This document shows, one piece after another, positions 35,036 to 43,044 of a DNA stretch of 64,000 nt (position 1 is the stretch's first letter; every line of letters begins with the position of its first letter). Source of the DNA: PHAA01 sp022706565 (lineage in GTDB: Bacteria > Bacillota > Syntrophomonadia > Syntrophomonadales > Syntrophomonadaceae). A program made the translations under genes and the position numbers. Location: NCBI GenBank assembly GCA_040769385.1, contig JAXGLD010000005.1, positions 124,001-188,000 of the forward strand, given 5' to 3'. The notes under the pieces were generated by a model. That model did no database searches. It was not told where the DNA came from and was given only the letters and a program-made list of their open reading frames with translations.

Positions 35036-35755
35036 TCAGCGCTTGACCTCGATCCCGCCCATGATGCAAGTGCATTTCAGGTGCAGCACCCGGGCCGCTC
35101 TCTGCAGATCACCAGACTGCGTAGTGGCATTGCCTATGATGCCGCCTGATTCCTTGCCCAGCAGGTCAACTGCGCCTAGTATGGCAGTGCCCTGGCAGGT
35201 GACGGCCACGTCCTCGGGGACGATTATGCTGATACCGCCCATTATGGCGGTCAGGTTAAGAGTAACTTCCCTTTCAGTAAAATTGGCCTTGCGGATATCC
35301 AGGTCGATACCGCCCATCACCGCAGTATAATCGCCGCTGCTCAATTCCCAGGAATCCTTGGTCTTATCGACTGCGCCCATGATGGCCATGTTGGCCCCAA
35401 TATTATGTTCATTTTTGAACATTATGTTAATTCCGATCAGGATGATGATTACCGGCCAGAAACCTTTCCAGAAGCTGGTCTTGTCCAAATCGAACAGGCC
35501 GGCGTTGGCTCCGAAGAACAGGACCCCCACCGCCACCAGGATCGCACCGGTCACTATGCTGGCCAGACGGACCCGATCACCGCTGTTGGCCCGCGTAATC
35601 CAATTAATCCCCGCCGCGACAAACAGCAGAGGCCACACCAGATTCAGAAGCCAGCTAAGGCTGACCGCGGTTATACCGAAATTGTTGAGCAGAGCGATGG
35701 CCCCGATCAGAATAATCAGCAAACCGACTCCATAGCGTCCATAGGATTTTTCCAA
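35036..35755 (-). CDS. LiaF-like envelope-stress membrane protein
   Basis: A 239 aa protein with four hydrophobic helices in the first ~115 residues and a C-terminal beta-repeat domain (about 120-239) of the LiaF/cell-wall-active-antibiotic-response type. The domain contains four MGG/LGA-type turns: AIMGAVD, AVMGGID, AIMGGIS and AILGAVD, closing with CIMGGIEVKR. In Bacillus LiaF restrains the LiaRS two-component system, but no histidine kinase or regulator is adjacent here. TTG start at 35755 with AAAGGGGG eight bases upstream. Confidence 0.82.
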   Translation of the reverse strand: MEKSYGRYGVGLLIILIGAIALLNNFGITAVSLSWLLNLVWPLLFVAAGINWITRANSGDRVRLASIVTGAILVAVGVLFFGANAGLFDLDKTSFWKGFWPVIIILIGINIMFKNEHNIGANMAIMGAVDKTKDSWELSSGDYTAVMGGIDLDIRKANFTEREVTLNLTAIMGGISIIVPEDVAVTCQGTAILGAVDLLGKESGGIIGNATTQSGDLQRAARVLHLKCTCIMGGIEVKR

Positions 35756-35794
35756 CCTCGATTCCCCCTTTCATCACGCCGACACCTGACCGGT

Positions 35795-37048
35795 CTAGAG
35801 CGAATGCAGTACCAGGTATTGAGCAATGCCCACCAGAGCACCGATAACGGTGCCGTTGATCCTAATCCATTGCAAGTCGTTTCCGACCTTGTCCTCGAGA
35901 GACTCCACCAGTCCCTCATCATTGAGGCTCTCCAGTTTTTCGCGGACCATCCGTCCGATCACCGCATGATAGCGGTCCAACAGGTTGATGGTTTTATTCT
36001 TTAGCCAGGCATCCATTTCCGCCTTTCGTGCCTCATCCTGTTGGATTGCGGTTATCAGCTGCAGGATTATTTCGGTCAGGTAACTGACCAAGGGCATGCC
36101 CTTTTCAGTGTCGCGGAGCAGTTGGTCTTTGACGGCTGCAATCAGTTCGTTGGTGGCCTTGATGCCAGCCTCGGTACCAACAAATTTCCTGACCGATTCG
36201 CCCAGTAAGGAGGAGGCGGTCTCGGAGTCCAGCAGCTGCAGGTTCTCCATCTCCTGCTTGATCTTGATATGCAAGTGATTATCGGGGGCTTTCAACTCGA
36301 TGAGAAAATGGTTGATGCGCCGGGAGATGATGGTAGACGCATCTTCATAGTTGATCATGTCCAGGGTTTCCCCCAGCCCCTTGCCCAGGCGACGCATGAA
36401 GTTGCCCTTATTGGAGTAGTCGGCCGCAGCCCTGGTCAGCAACCGTTTAATGCTGCGTTGGAATTCCTCACCCCGGGTGGAAGCTATTCCCCAATCCAGC
36501 ACCAGGCGGATGACGTCTTCGCTGTACAGTTCTTTGACAACGTCTTCCACGTTTTGTACCAGGCGGGGGGAAAATTGGATGGAGTCCAAATTGTCGGCCA
36601 GCATAACATGGATGAACTCGGATATATCGGCCGGATCAAGGTTTCGGATGATATTGCTACTGATCGACTGGGCGGTTTCCTCAACACCTCGGCGGACCTC
36701 ATCGGAAGCCAGAGCCGCCGCCAGGCTGTCGACGAAAGGATAGGCCTGTACTTTGGCGGCCAGGAATTCCTGGCTGAGCCAGTCGTTCTCTACAATCTTC
36801 ACAATCCCTTCGATGATACGGTCGCGATTGTTGGGGATGATGGCGGTATGGGGAATGAATTTCAATCCCAGTGGGTGACGGAAGAGTGCCACCACCGCGA
36901 ACCAATCGGCCAGGGCCCCAACCAAAGCCGCTTCAAAGGCGGCAAAAAACAAGCCCCCTGTAAAACTAGTCCGAAAGTTCCAGGTTACCAGCGAGCCCAG
37001 GAACACTAGTACCAGCATGGCAGTCGCTACCGCTTTCATCTTCTTCAT
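35795..37048 (-). CDS. DUF445 (YjiN-like) membrane protein
   Basis: A 417 aa protein of the DUF445 family. One or two N-terminal helices surround the signature AAFEAALVGALADWFAVVALFRHPLGLKFIPHTAIIPNNRDRI (motif region about 35-77). A long, mostly helical coiled-coil-like middle follows, and a C-terminal hydrophobic segment (NGTVIGALVGIAQYLVL) ends the chain. The topology is membrane-anchored at both ends. Function is unknown. ATG 37048 is preceded by GAGAGGAT. The open frame extends further upstream without signal. Confidence 0.88.
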   Translation of the reverse strand: MKKMKAVATAMLVLVFLGSLVTWNFRTSFTGGLFFAAFEAALVGALADWFAVVALFRHPLGLKFIPHTAIIPNNRDRIIEGIVKIVENDWLSQEFLAAKVQAYPFVDSLAAALASDEVRRGVEETAQSISSNIIRNLDPADISEFIHVMLADNLDSIQFSPRLVQNVEDVVKELYSEDVIRLVLDWGIASTRGEEFQRSIKRLLTRAAADYSNKGNFMRRLGKGLGETLDMINYEDASTIISRRINHFLIELKAPDNHLHIKIKQEMENLQLLDSETASSLLGESVRKFVGTEAGIKATNELIAAVKDQLLRDTEKGMPLVSYLTEIILQLITAIQQDEARKAEMDAWLKNKTINLLDRYHAVIGRMVREKLESLNDEGLVESLEDKVGNDLQWIRINGTVIGALVGIAQYLVLHSL

Positions 37049-37234
37049 CAGGACGTATCCTCTCTTACAGCGGATGATGGGATTCCTGTTTCTACCTAAT
37101 AGTATAATGATTAGCCCGGTAGATTGCATTATCAACTGCCGGTCAAGTTTCATATGTGCGGAAGCCAGCCCCGGCAACCCAATCCCAGTCGCACGTGCTG
37201 GCCCCATCATTCTGCCTCGCCTTTGACGGATCTA

Positions 37235-37708
37235 CTAGTGGACGGTTACCTCCTTGGCACCAAAATTTCTCATCACCCGGGCGGCTTCATCGATCAAATT
37301 ATCATCAGCTTTCAGGACCATCACCGTGCTGCCTTCTCTTACTTTGGATTCGAAGAAATGGCTCCTGTCTTCGGGGATTCCGTAATCGATCAGGGCGCCG
37401 GCAAGGCCCCCGGTGATCGCACCGGCGGCAGTCATCGCCAGGGGGCCAAGGGCGAGTATCGGTCCTATACCCGGGACTACCATAGCCCCGGCGCCCAAGG
37501 CCAGCCCGGCCAGCCCCCCCAGAGCTCCGTTGATCATGGCCGCGTTGGATAGATTCGAGCTGGAGGTGCCAATGTCGCGGTTACCAGTCTCATCGCCCTT
37601 TTCGTTGGCTAGTATCGATATCTCCTGGAATCCCTTATTTTTAAGTTCCCTTAAAGCTTGGTGAGCCTGGCCATTATCCTCGAAGTAGCCAATAACTCTT
37701 CTGGACAT
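37235..37708 (-). CDS. YflT/general stress protein 17M-like protein with glycine zipper
   Basis: A 157 aa protein. The N-terminal ferredoxin-like domain (RVIGYFEDNGQAHQALREL) is of the heat-induced stress protein YflT type. A Gly/Ala-rich hydrophobic centre (about 56-110, GALGGLAGLALGAG, GAITGGLAGALIDYGIP) looks like a membrane-inserting glycine zipper, and a second small alpha/beta part closes the chain. Function unknown, presumed stress-related by family. AGGAGG lies 10 bases before the ATG. Confidence 0.82.
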   Translation of the reverse strand: MSRRVIGYFEDNGQAHQALRELKNKGFQEISILANEKGDETGNRDIGTSSSNLSNAAMINGALGGLAGLALGAGAMVVPGIGPILALGPLAMTAAGAITGGLAGALIDYGIPEDRSHFFESKVREGSTVMVLKADDNLIDEAARVMRNFGAKEVTVH

Positions 37709-37996
37709 ACCATAAATACCTCCTGTCTGGATTTGTTTAATAATATTGCCTGGTTGATGAAAAAATATGTTAATCGGGGCCCACCTGGATCATGCAGCTT
37801 GAGCCAATCTTCAAGTTGCTATACTATATTTTTAGGGAGGTATTTATTTCCTTTAAACAGGCGTTTTTAGTAAACATCCAGCATCCAGCCGGGTGGCTCT
37901 GCCCGAGGTGTTCAGGTTGGACCCAAAGGATGACCGGGGGGGTGAGGATCGGTTTCACAGCACCAACGCGATGGAATTATAAAGGAGATGATGCAA

Positions 37997-39166
37997 ATGC
38001 GGGTAATCAAGAACCGATGGTCAATATTGCTGATTATGACGGTATTGTTGCTGGTTTGGACGGCGGCCGCAGCAGCGTTGGAAACCAGGACCGGAGACAT
38101 AGTGAATGTGCCAGCCGGAGATATCCGTGGTCCCCTATTTGTTTCCGGCAATAATCTATCTGTCGATGCCAATGTAGATGGGGACGTGTTTGCAGTCGGA
38201 TCTTCCATAACCATTAACGGCAATGTAACTGGAGACGTTATCGCCGCCGGAAATACTATTTTGATTAACGGTACTGTCAGCGGGGATATCCGTACCGCTG
38301 GCAATAACATTGATATCAGCGGTCCGGTGGGCGGAAGCATCACTGGTGCGGCTAATTCAATAACACTGCGGGATTCCGCTCAGGTCAACCGCGATGTAAT
38401 GATGTTCGGTAATTCAGTCACTGTACGCGGCCCTATCCAGGGTCAGGTTATGGGGAGCTCCAACAAGTTTTACCTGCATGGCCCGGTAGGCGGTGACGTG
38501 AAAATCTGGGATGTCCAGAACCTCATAATCGGTCCCGCCGCGGATGTCAAGGGAACAATCAACTATCGTTCCGCTAACCCGGCCCAGATCGATCCAGCCG
38601 CCCAGATTGCGGCGATAAGCCAATCAGCCCCGCCAGTCCGGCCTGAAACCAAAATGCCGGGTCAGATCCCCTATGGTGCAAATTGGACCGGTGCCATTTT
38701 CATGGTGATCTCAGGTTTCATTATCTGGGGAATCTTTTATCTGCTCTTCCCGCAATTGTTTCCCCGGTCCGGTCAAGGCGACTACGGCTCCTTCCTGGCC
38801 AAATTGGGGTGGGGATTCCTGACTTTGCTGGTGGTGCCCATGGCAGTTGTCATGGTACTTATCACCGTGGTTGGATTACCCCTGGCTTTGCTGTTGTTGT
38901 TCATTTATATTCTGGTCCTGTGTCTGGCCAAGATCCTGGTTGCCGATTACCTGGTCCGGCTACTGGCAGAACGGAATGGTTGGAACACCAAAGGTGCGGT
39001 AATTGCATCCTTCCTCGCGATACTGATAATCATGGCAGCCACAGCCCGCATACCAGTGGTCGGTTTCTTCATCAGCCTGATCATAGCCTCACTGGCTTTG
39101 GGATTGGTCGTTACCGGCATAGCCAGACGGCGCCGGCCCCCAACCGCCTCGATCGAGTCGGTATAA
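37997..39166 (+). CDS. bactofilin-like polymer-forming protein with signal peptide and C-terminal membrane helices
   Basis: A 389 aa protein. A signal peptide (to about 28, TAAAAA) is followed by a right-handed beta-helix of six-residue repeats (about 40-195), such as GDVFAVGSSITINGNVTGDVIAAGN, typical of bactofilins (DUF583). A Pro-rich linker (205-225) leads to four or five transmembrane helices (about 230-380). Export of the beta-helix differs from cytoplasmic bactofilins, so the role is probably at the envelope. ATG 37997 is nine bases after GGAG; ATGs at 37988 and 37991 are too close to it. Confidence 0.85.
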   Translation: MRVIKNRWSILLIMTVLLLVWTAAAAALETRTGDIVNVPAGDIRGPLFVSGNNLSVDANVDGDVFAVGSSITINGNVTGDVIAAGNTILINGTVSGDIRTAGNNIDISGPVGGSITGAANSITLRDSAQVNRDVMMFGNSVTVRGPIQGQVMGSSNKFYLHGPVGGDVKIWDVQNLIIGPAADVKGTINYRSANPAQIDPAAQIAAISQSAPPVRPETKMPGQIPYGANWTGAIFMVISGFIIWGIFYLLFPQLFPRSGQGDYGSFLAKLGWGFLTLLVVPMAVVMVLITVVGLPLALLLLFIYILVLCLAKILVADYLVRLLAERNGWNTKGAVIASFLAILIIMAATARIPVVGFFISLIIASLALGLVVTGIARRRRPPTASIESV

Positions 39167-39204
39167 CCAGCTGATCTGCGAAGGGAATACTATAGGAAAA
39201 AATC

Positions 39205-39242
39205 AAGCCCTGTACAGCGCTAATCAACGCTTTACAGGGCTT
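39205..39242 (-). terminator. terminator for the CDGSH/FprA strand
   Basis: AAGCCCTGTA and TACAGGGCTT form a 10-bp stem extended by AGCG/CGCT. On the minus strand it is followed by GATTTTTTCC. The plus-strand tail is not T-rich. Confidence 0.75.
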
Positions 39243-39276
39243 CATCTACTGGTCTGGTCCTTGGCCTATGCCTTGC

Positions 39277-39762
39277 CTATTTGCGGGCGTGGGAGCCGTC
39301 GCAGAAGGGTTTGTTATCGCTTTTTCCACAGGCGCACAATACGATATGGTTGGATTCCCTTATCAGTTTGCCGTCGGAATCCATTATTTTAGCCGCCCCC
39401 TTGACCAGCAGGGGACCGTTCTTAACCATTTTTATGGAGACAAATTCTGTGGGGACTACCTTGTAGTCGACCGAACCTGGTCCGACCGCTATGGCGGGAT
39501 CTATCTGGGCCCCCTCTTTTACTTTGTACTTCAGGGCATCGGACGGACACTTGTCGATGGCCTTGATAATCGCCTCGGTGCTGGCGTTTTTCAACTCTAT
39601 CCATGGTTTTTTATCGACATCGAACACCTCGGGCAAGGTACCCCAGCACTTGCCGGCGTGGGAGCACCGGGTGGGACACCAGTATACTATTAGTTCATCG
39701 GTGTGGTACTCCTTTATTCTTTCCTCCGGGCTGGAAATATCGGTAAAGTCGTCTTTGGTCAA
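39277..39762 (-). CDS. dual Fe-S protein: Fer4-type mono-cluster domain plus CDGSH domain
   Basis: A 161 aa protein. The N-terminal part has CPTRCSHAGKC and a later CPSDAL, the pattern of the divergent single [4Fe-4S] Fer4_19 domain. The C-terminal part has CACGKSDNKPFCDGSH, a complete CDGSH [2Fe-2S] site. It is a small redox or cluster-transfer protein. TTG start at 39762 behind GAGGAGGG. Twenty bases separate it from the flavo-diiron gene upstream, so it is probably the second gene of an O2/NO-defence operon. Confidence 0.87.
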   Translation of the reverse strand: MTKDDFTDISSPEERIKEYHTDELIVYWCPTRCSHAGKCWGTLPEVFDVDKKPWIELKNASTEAIIKAIDKCPSDALKYKVKEGAQIDPAIAVGPGSVDYKVVPTEFVSIKMVKNGPLLVKGAAKIMDSDGKLIRESNHIVLCACGKSDNKPFCDGSHARK

Positions 39763-39781
39763 ATCATGACCCTCCTCTCCA

Positions 39782-40987
39782 CTATACTTTTTTCCATCCT
39801 TCCAGGGCAGCTACCATCTCTTGTCCGAACTCGTAACAGCGGGTTTCGTTTTCCTGGTCTGGAGTCCACAAACATTTTAGTCCCTCATTGATAACCTCAA
39901 AGCCTCCCGCCTGAAGTTCCTGGGTTATGATCTTCACCGATTCCCCGCTCCATCCGTAGGAACCGAAGGCAGCCGCCTTTTTGCCGGAGAAGGAAAGACC
40001 CTTGATCTCTTCCAGGATACCGGCCACCGCTGAGAGGATCCCACGGTTTATGGTTGAGGACCCCACCAGAATGGCCCGCGATTTGAAAACCTCGGTTATG
40101 ATGTCGTTCTTGTCCTGTTTCCCCACGTTGAACAGTTTGACGGATATGCTGCCGTCAGCCTCGCTGATACCCCGGGCGATAGCCTCGGCCATCTTCTTGG
40201 TACTGTTCCACATAGTGTCATAGATGATGGTTACCTGGTTTTCCTGGTAATTATTGGCCCAGCGGGTGTATTGCTCCACTATCTGCAGGGGATTGTCCCG
40301 CCAGATGACTCCATGACTGGGGCAAATCATGCGGAGGGGCAGATTCAACCCTACCCACTCTTTGATTTTGCGATCCACCTGGCGGCTAAACGGAGTAAGG
40401 ATGTTGGCGTAGTATTTCAGGCATTCATGCATCAGCTCCGCTTGATCAACCCGATCATTATACAGAGTCTCCGAAGCATAATGCTGTCCGAAGGCGTCAG
40501 TGCTGAAAAGGATGCCCTCTCCCATAGCATAGGTAAACATGGTGTCCGGCCAATGCAGCATGGGAGCCTCGACAAACAACAACTCCTGGCTGCCTATATC
40601 CAGCTTGGCGCCGGTCTTGACCACCCGGTAATCCCAATCCTGATGATACATGCCGCGCAGGGATTTGACCCCGTTGGCAGTGCAATATACCGGCGTGTCT
40701 GGAATTAGTTTCATCAGCGCCGGCAGCGAGCCGCTGTGGTCCGGTTCAGCGTGGTTGACCACAATGTAGTCGATCTGGTCCAAAGGAATGGTTTCCTGCA
40801 AGCGGGCGATGAATTCATCCCGGTATGGAGCCCATACCGTATCTATCAGAACGTTTTTCTCATCTCGAATAAGATAGGAATTATAGGTAGAACCCTTGTG
40901 GGTGGATAATTCCTCGCCGTGAAACTTTTGCAGTTCCCAGTCTACCTTACCGACCCAGGTGACCTTATCGGTAATCCTGATACCCAA
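39782..40987 (-). CDS. fprA: flavo-diiron protein (type A flavoprotein)
   Basis: A 401 aa cytoplasmic O2/NO reductase. The metallo-beta-lactamase-like domain has the diiron ligands HAEPDH (H79, E81, D83, H84), then LHWPDTM, STDAFG and CPSHGVIWR. The flavodoxin domain (about 255-395) begins VTIIYDTMWNSTKKMA, the FMN phosphate loop. Electrons normally come from rubredoxin, whose gene is divergent and 185 bases away. TTG start at 40987, GAGGAGG ten bases upstream. The pairing supports an anaerobic host protecting itself against oxygen. Confidence 0.95.
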   Translation of the reverse strand: MGIRITDKVTWVGKVDWELQKFHGEELSTHKGSTYNSYLIRDEKNVLIDTVWAPYRDEFIARLQETIPLDQIDYIVVNHAEPDHSGSLPALMKLIPDTPVYCTANGVKSLRGMYHQDWDYRVVKTGAKLDIGSQELLFVEAPMLHWPDTMFTYAMGEGILFSTDAFGQHYASETLYNDRVDQAELMHECLKYYANILTPFSRQVDRKIKEWVGLNLPLRMICPSHGVIWRDNPLQIVEQYTRWANNYQENQVTIIYDTMWNSTKKMAEAIARGISEADGSISVKLFNVGKQDKNDIITEVFKSRAILVGSSTINRGILSAVAGILEEIKGLSFSGKKAAAFGSYGWSGESVKIITQELQAGGFEVINEGLKCLWTPDQENETRCYEFGQEMVAALEGWKKV

Positions 40988-41051
40988 ATCTGCTTCGCCT
41001 CCTCGTCTGGTTTCAATAATTATACTCGTTTGGAATCTCTAAAGACAAATG

Positions 41052-41081
41052 TTGATAATTATTGAGGTCATCGCTTACAAT
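41052..41081 (+). promoter_or_regulatory. promoter for rubredoxin
   Basis: TTGATA (41052-41057), 18-base spacer, TACAAT (41076-41081). The leader contains an inverted repeat TTACTCAT (41100-41107)/ATGAGTAA (41135-41142) that could be an operator or a leader hairpin. Confidence 0.5.
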
Positions 41082-41172
41082 ACTGCTAAGATATCAAAAT
41101 TACTCATATGAGCGTAATAAATTCGGCGTTTTTCATGAGTAAGATGGCAAGAGTATGAAAGGAGAATTGATT

Positions 41173-41346
41173 ATGGCTGACATCGAAACCAAATATGAAT
41201 GCACCATCTGCGGGTATGTATATGACCCGGCCGTCGGTGACCCCGACAATGATATACCGCCTGGGATCAGTTTCGAAGATCTCCCTGATGATTGGGTATG
41301 TCCGATATGCGGTGCTGCCAAGGACGAATTCGCAGAAGCAGAATAA
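41173..41346 (+). CDS. rubredoxin
   Basis: A 57 aa one-iron electron carrier. Both ligand pairs are canonical: CTICGYVYDP and CPICGAAK. The conserved GDPDNDIPPGISFEDLPDDWVC stretch lies between them. Likely electron donor to the divergent flavo-diiron protein. ATG 41173 follows AAAGGAG; an in-frame ATG at 41155 overlaps that site and is rejected. Acidic, cytoplasmic. Confidence 0.97.
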   Translation: MADIETKYECTICGYVYDPAVGDPDNDIPPGISFEDLPDDWVCPICGAAKDEFAEAE

Positions 41347-41355
41347 GCAGGGTCT

Positions 41356-41646
41356 CTAAACAACAGAATAGTCCCGATAAAATATAACCAGGATCACCTG
41401 CAGAGTCATAATCGCGGGCATCCCCCAATAAAACTTGGGGGTACGGGTTTTGTGGCGGAACAGGTACATGCCTGCCCATCCGCCCAGAGACCCACCGGCC
41501 AGGGCCAGTCCCAGCAGAGTCCGTTCCGGGATGCGCCTGGCGTGGCGCAAGGCTCGCTTTTTGTCATGGTACATAGCCGCCATGGCCAGACCATTCAGCA
41601 CCAATAGATAAACGGAAATGGTGATTCCCTGCCATGAATCAAACAT
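41356..41646 (-). CDS. DUF1294 membrane protein
   Basis: A 96 aa protein with three hydrophobic helices and the DUF1294 core DKKRALRHARRIPERTLLGLALAGGSLGGWAGMYLFRHKTRTPKF (residues about 27-71). Function unknown. ATG 41646 follows GGAG by seven bases. It is 35 bases downstream of the small membrane protein at 41.7-41.9 kb and convergent with rubredoxin. Confidence 0.88.
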   Translation of the reverse strand: MFDSWQGITISVYLLVLNGLAMAAMYHDKKRALRHARRIPERTLLGLALAGGSLGGWAGMYLFRHKTRTPKFYWGMPAIMTLQVILVIFYRDYSVV

Positions 41647-41681
41647 TTTAATTCTCCGGTCTGGCGTGTTCACGCCATTTT

Positions 41682-41900
41682 TTACATTTGCAGAAACTTC
41701 ATCAGGTCATATACCAGGAAAGCCGGCCATACCAGGGCTTTCAGGAAGCCCAACAGCCAGCCCCCAACGGTGTTGGACTGGAGGATATAGTAGACCAAGG
41801 CGCCGATGAATCCAAGGCCGTAAATCCCTTCCGAGGCACCCGTTGCTTTCATACCTGTCCCCCCCGATTCTCGGTTTACGTAGATATGGTTTTGACCCAT
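41682..41900 (-). CDS. small membrane protein, unrecognised
   Basis: A 72 aa protein with a hydrophilic N-terminus, two hydrophobic stretches (about 29-42 and 48-64) and a short basic/aromatic end. No family recognised. ATG 41900 has GGGAGG seven bases upstream, which supports translation. It is probably cotranscribed with the DUF1294 gene. Confidence 0.65.
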   Translation of the reverse strand: MGQNHIYVNRESGGTGMKATGASEGIYGLGFIGALVYYILQSNTVGGWLLGFLKALVWPAFLVYDLMKFLQM

Positions 41901-41987
41901 TATCGATCCTCCCAAGTAGATGGACTGTAGTTTAGTCCAATAATTACATATAGTGTAAGTATCTCACGAAATGAAGATAATAACATT

Positions 41988-42012
41988 ATAAAAGCCAAAT
42001 AAGCCATATAAT
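41988..42012 (+). promoter_or_regulatory. possible sigma-E-type promoter for the GerMN gene
   Basis: CATATAAT (42005-42012) matches seven of eight positions of the sigma-E -10 CATACAAT, with ATA 14 bases upstream (41988-41990). The start would fall near 42020, a sensible distance from the ribosome binding site at 42057. Weak -35 element, so tentative. Confidence 0.4.
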
Positions 42013-42069
42013 TAAGACAGATGAGAATTAATATGTTATTCGGCAGCATCATATATGGAGGTAAAAGAA

Positions 42070-42921
42070 ATGAATAAGCTCAAAAATCTGCTGACCCTTG
42101 TTTTGCTGGTAACCCTGGTGATGGTCTCCTCCGGTTGTCAGCGCACCCCTAAGCCCACCCCGCCCGACCCCGCGCCCCCAGGCCCGGTTGAACCGGTCAA
42201 GATGGATGTGGCGGTTTATTACCTTAAAACTACGCCTACCGATATGTATCTGGTCCGGGAAGTGCACCAGGTCGATAAAACCAACGAAGTAGCCAGAGCT
42301 GCCCTCACCGAATTGATCAGCGGAGTCCCCGCCACTGTCGGGGCGTCCAAGGTTTTGCCGGCCGATACCAAGATCCTGGGGATCAACATCGAGCAAGGAT
42401 TGGCCACGGTTGATTTTTCCGCCGAGGTCCTGAAAGCCAACGTGGGGTCCAGTGGCGAAGCCCTGGGTATAGCCAGTATCGTCAACACTCTGACGGAATT
42501 TCCGACTATCCAGAAGGTAGCCTTTACGGTAGACGGCTCCCAGGAAAAGGGCATGGATTGGTGGGGCCATGTGGGATTGTATGAGCAGCCTTTCCAGCGT
42601 GATGTTTCTCATGTATTCGAACCGGCCATCTGGGTCAACTCTCCAGTGAAGGACCAGCTGGTCACCTCGCCGATCAAGATCAGCGGAAGCGCGCGAGTGT
42701 TCGAGGCCACAGTCAGTTTTCGGCTAAGGGACAGCAGCGGAACGGTTATTGCCGAGGGCTTCACCACCGCCAGTGAAGGAGCTCCCGGACGGGGCGATTA
42801 CCACGGCGAACTCGCCTTCACTGCCAGCGGACCGGGCAAGGGACAGGTAGAAGTATTCGAGGCCAGCGCCAAGGACGGCAGCGATACCAATAAAGTAATA
42901 ATCCCAGTGCAATGGCAGTAG
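42070..42921 (+). CDS. GerMN/Gmad2-domain lipoprotein
   Basis: A 283 aa lipoprotein (SSGC, Cys23 region) with a Pro-rich linker. A GerMN domain (about 45-160) with VYYLKTTPTDMYLVREVH and LGINIEQGLATVDFSAEV is followed by a Gmad2 immunoglobulin-like domain (about 185-280, SPVKDQLVTSPIKISGSARVFEA). In Bacillus GerM is a sporulation and germination lipoprotein of the mother-cell outer side; this two-domain form is common in clostridia. GGAGG lies eight bases before ATG 42070. It ends at a strong shared terminator. Confidence 0.9.
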   Translation: MNKLKNLLTLVLLVTLVMVSSGCQRTPKPTPPDPAPPGPVEPVKMDVAVYYLKTTPTDMYLVREVHQVDKTNEVARAALTELISGVPATVGASKVLPADTKILGINIEQGLATVDFSAEVLKANVGSSGEALGIASIVNTLTEFPTIQKVAFTVDGSQEKGMDWWGHVGLYEQPFQRDVSHVFEPAIWVNSPVKDQLVTSPIKISGSARVFEATVSFRLRDSSGTVIAEGFTTASEGAPGRGDYHGELAFTASGPGKGQVEVFEASAKDGSDTNKVIIPVQWQ

Positions 42922-42987
42922 GCTATACGAAGGGCCGACTGGTGCGTCGCGGGTACTCATAAAACGCATTTTCTTACTTCCAAGCTG

Positions 42988-43025
42988 AAAAGACCCGGAG
43001 GATTTATTATTCCTCCGGGTCTTTT
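42988..43025. terminator. bidirectional terminator between GerMN and pyc
   Basis: A perfect 15-bp stem, AAAAGACCCGGAGGA (42988-43002) and TCCTCCGGGTCTTTT (43011-43025), around an 8-base loop. T-run and A-run at its two feet serve both strands. Confidence 0.9.
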
Positions 43026-43044
43026 AGGATTTGCTGTCTGCAGA

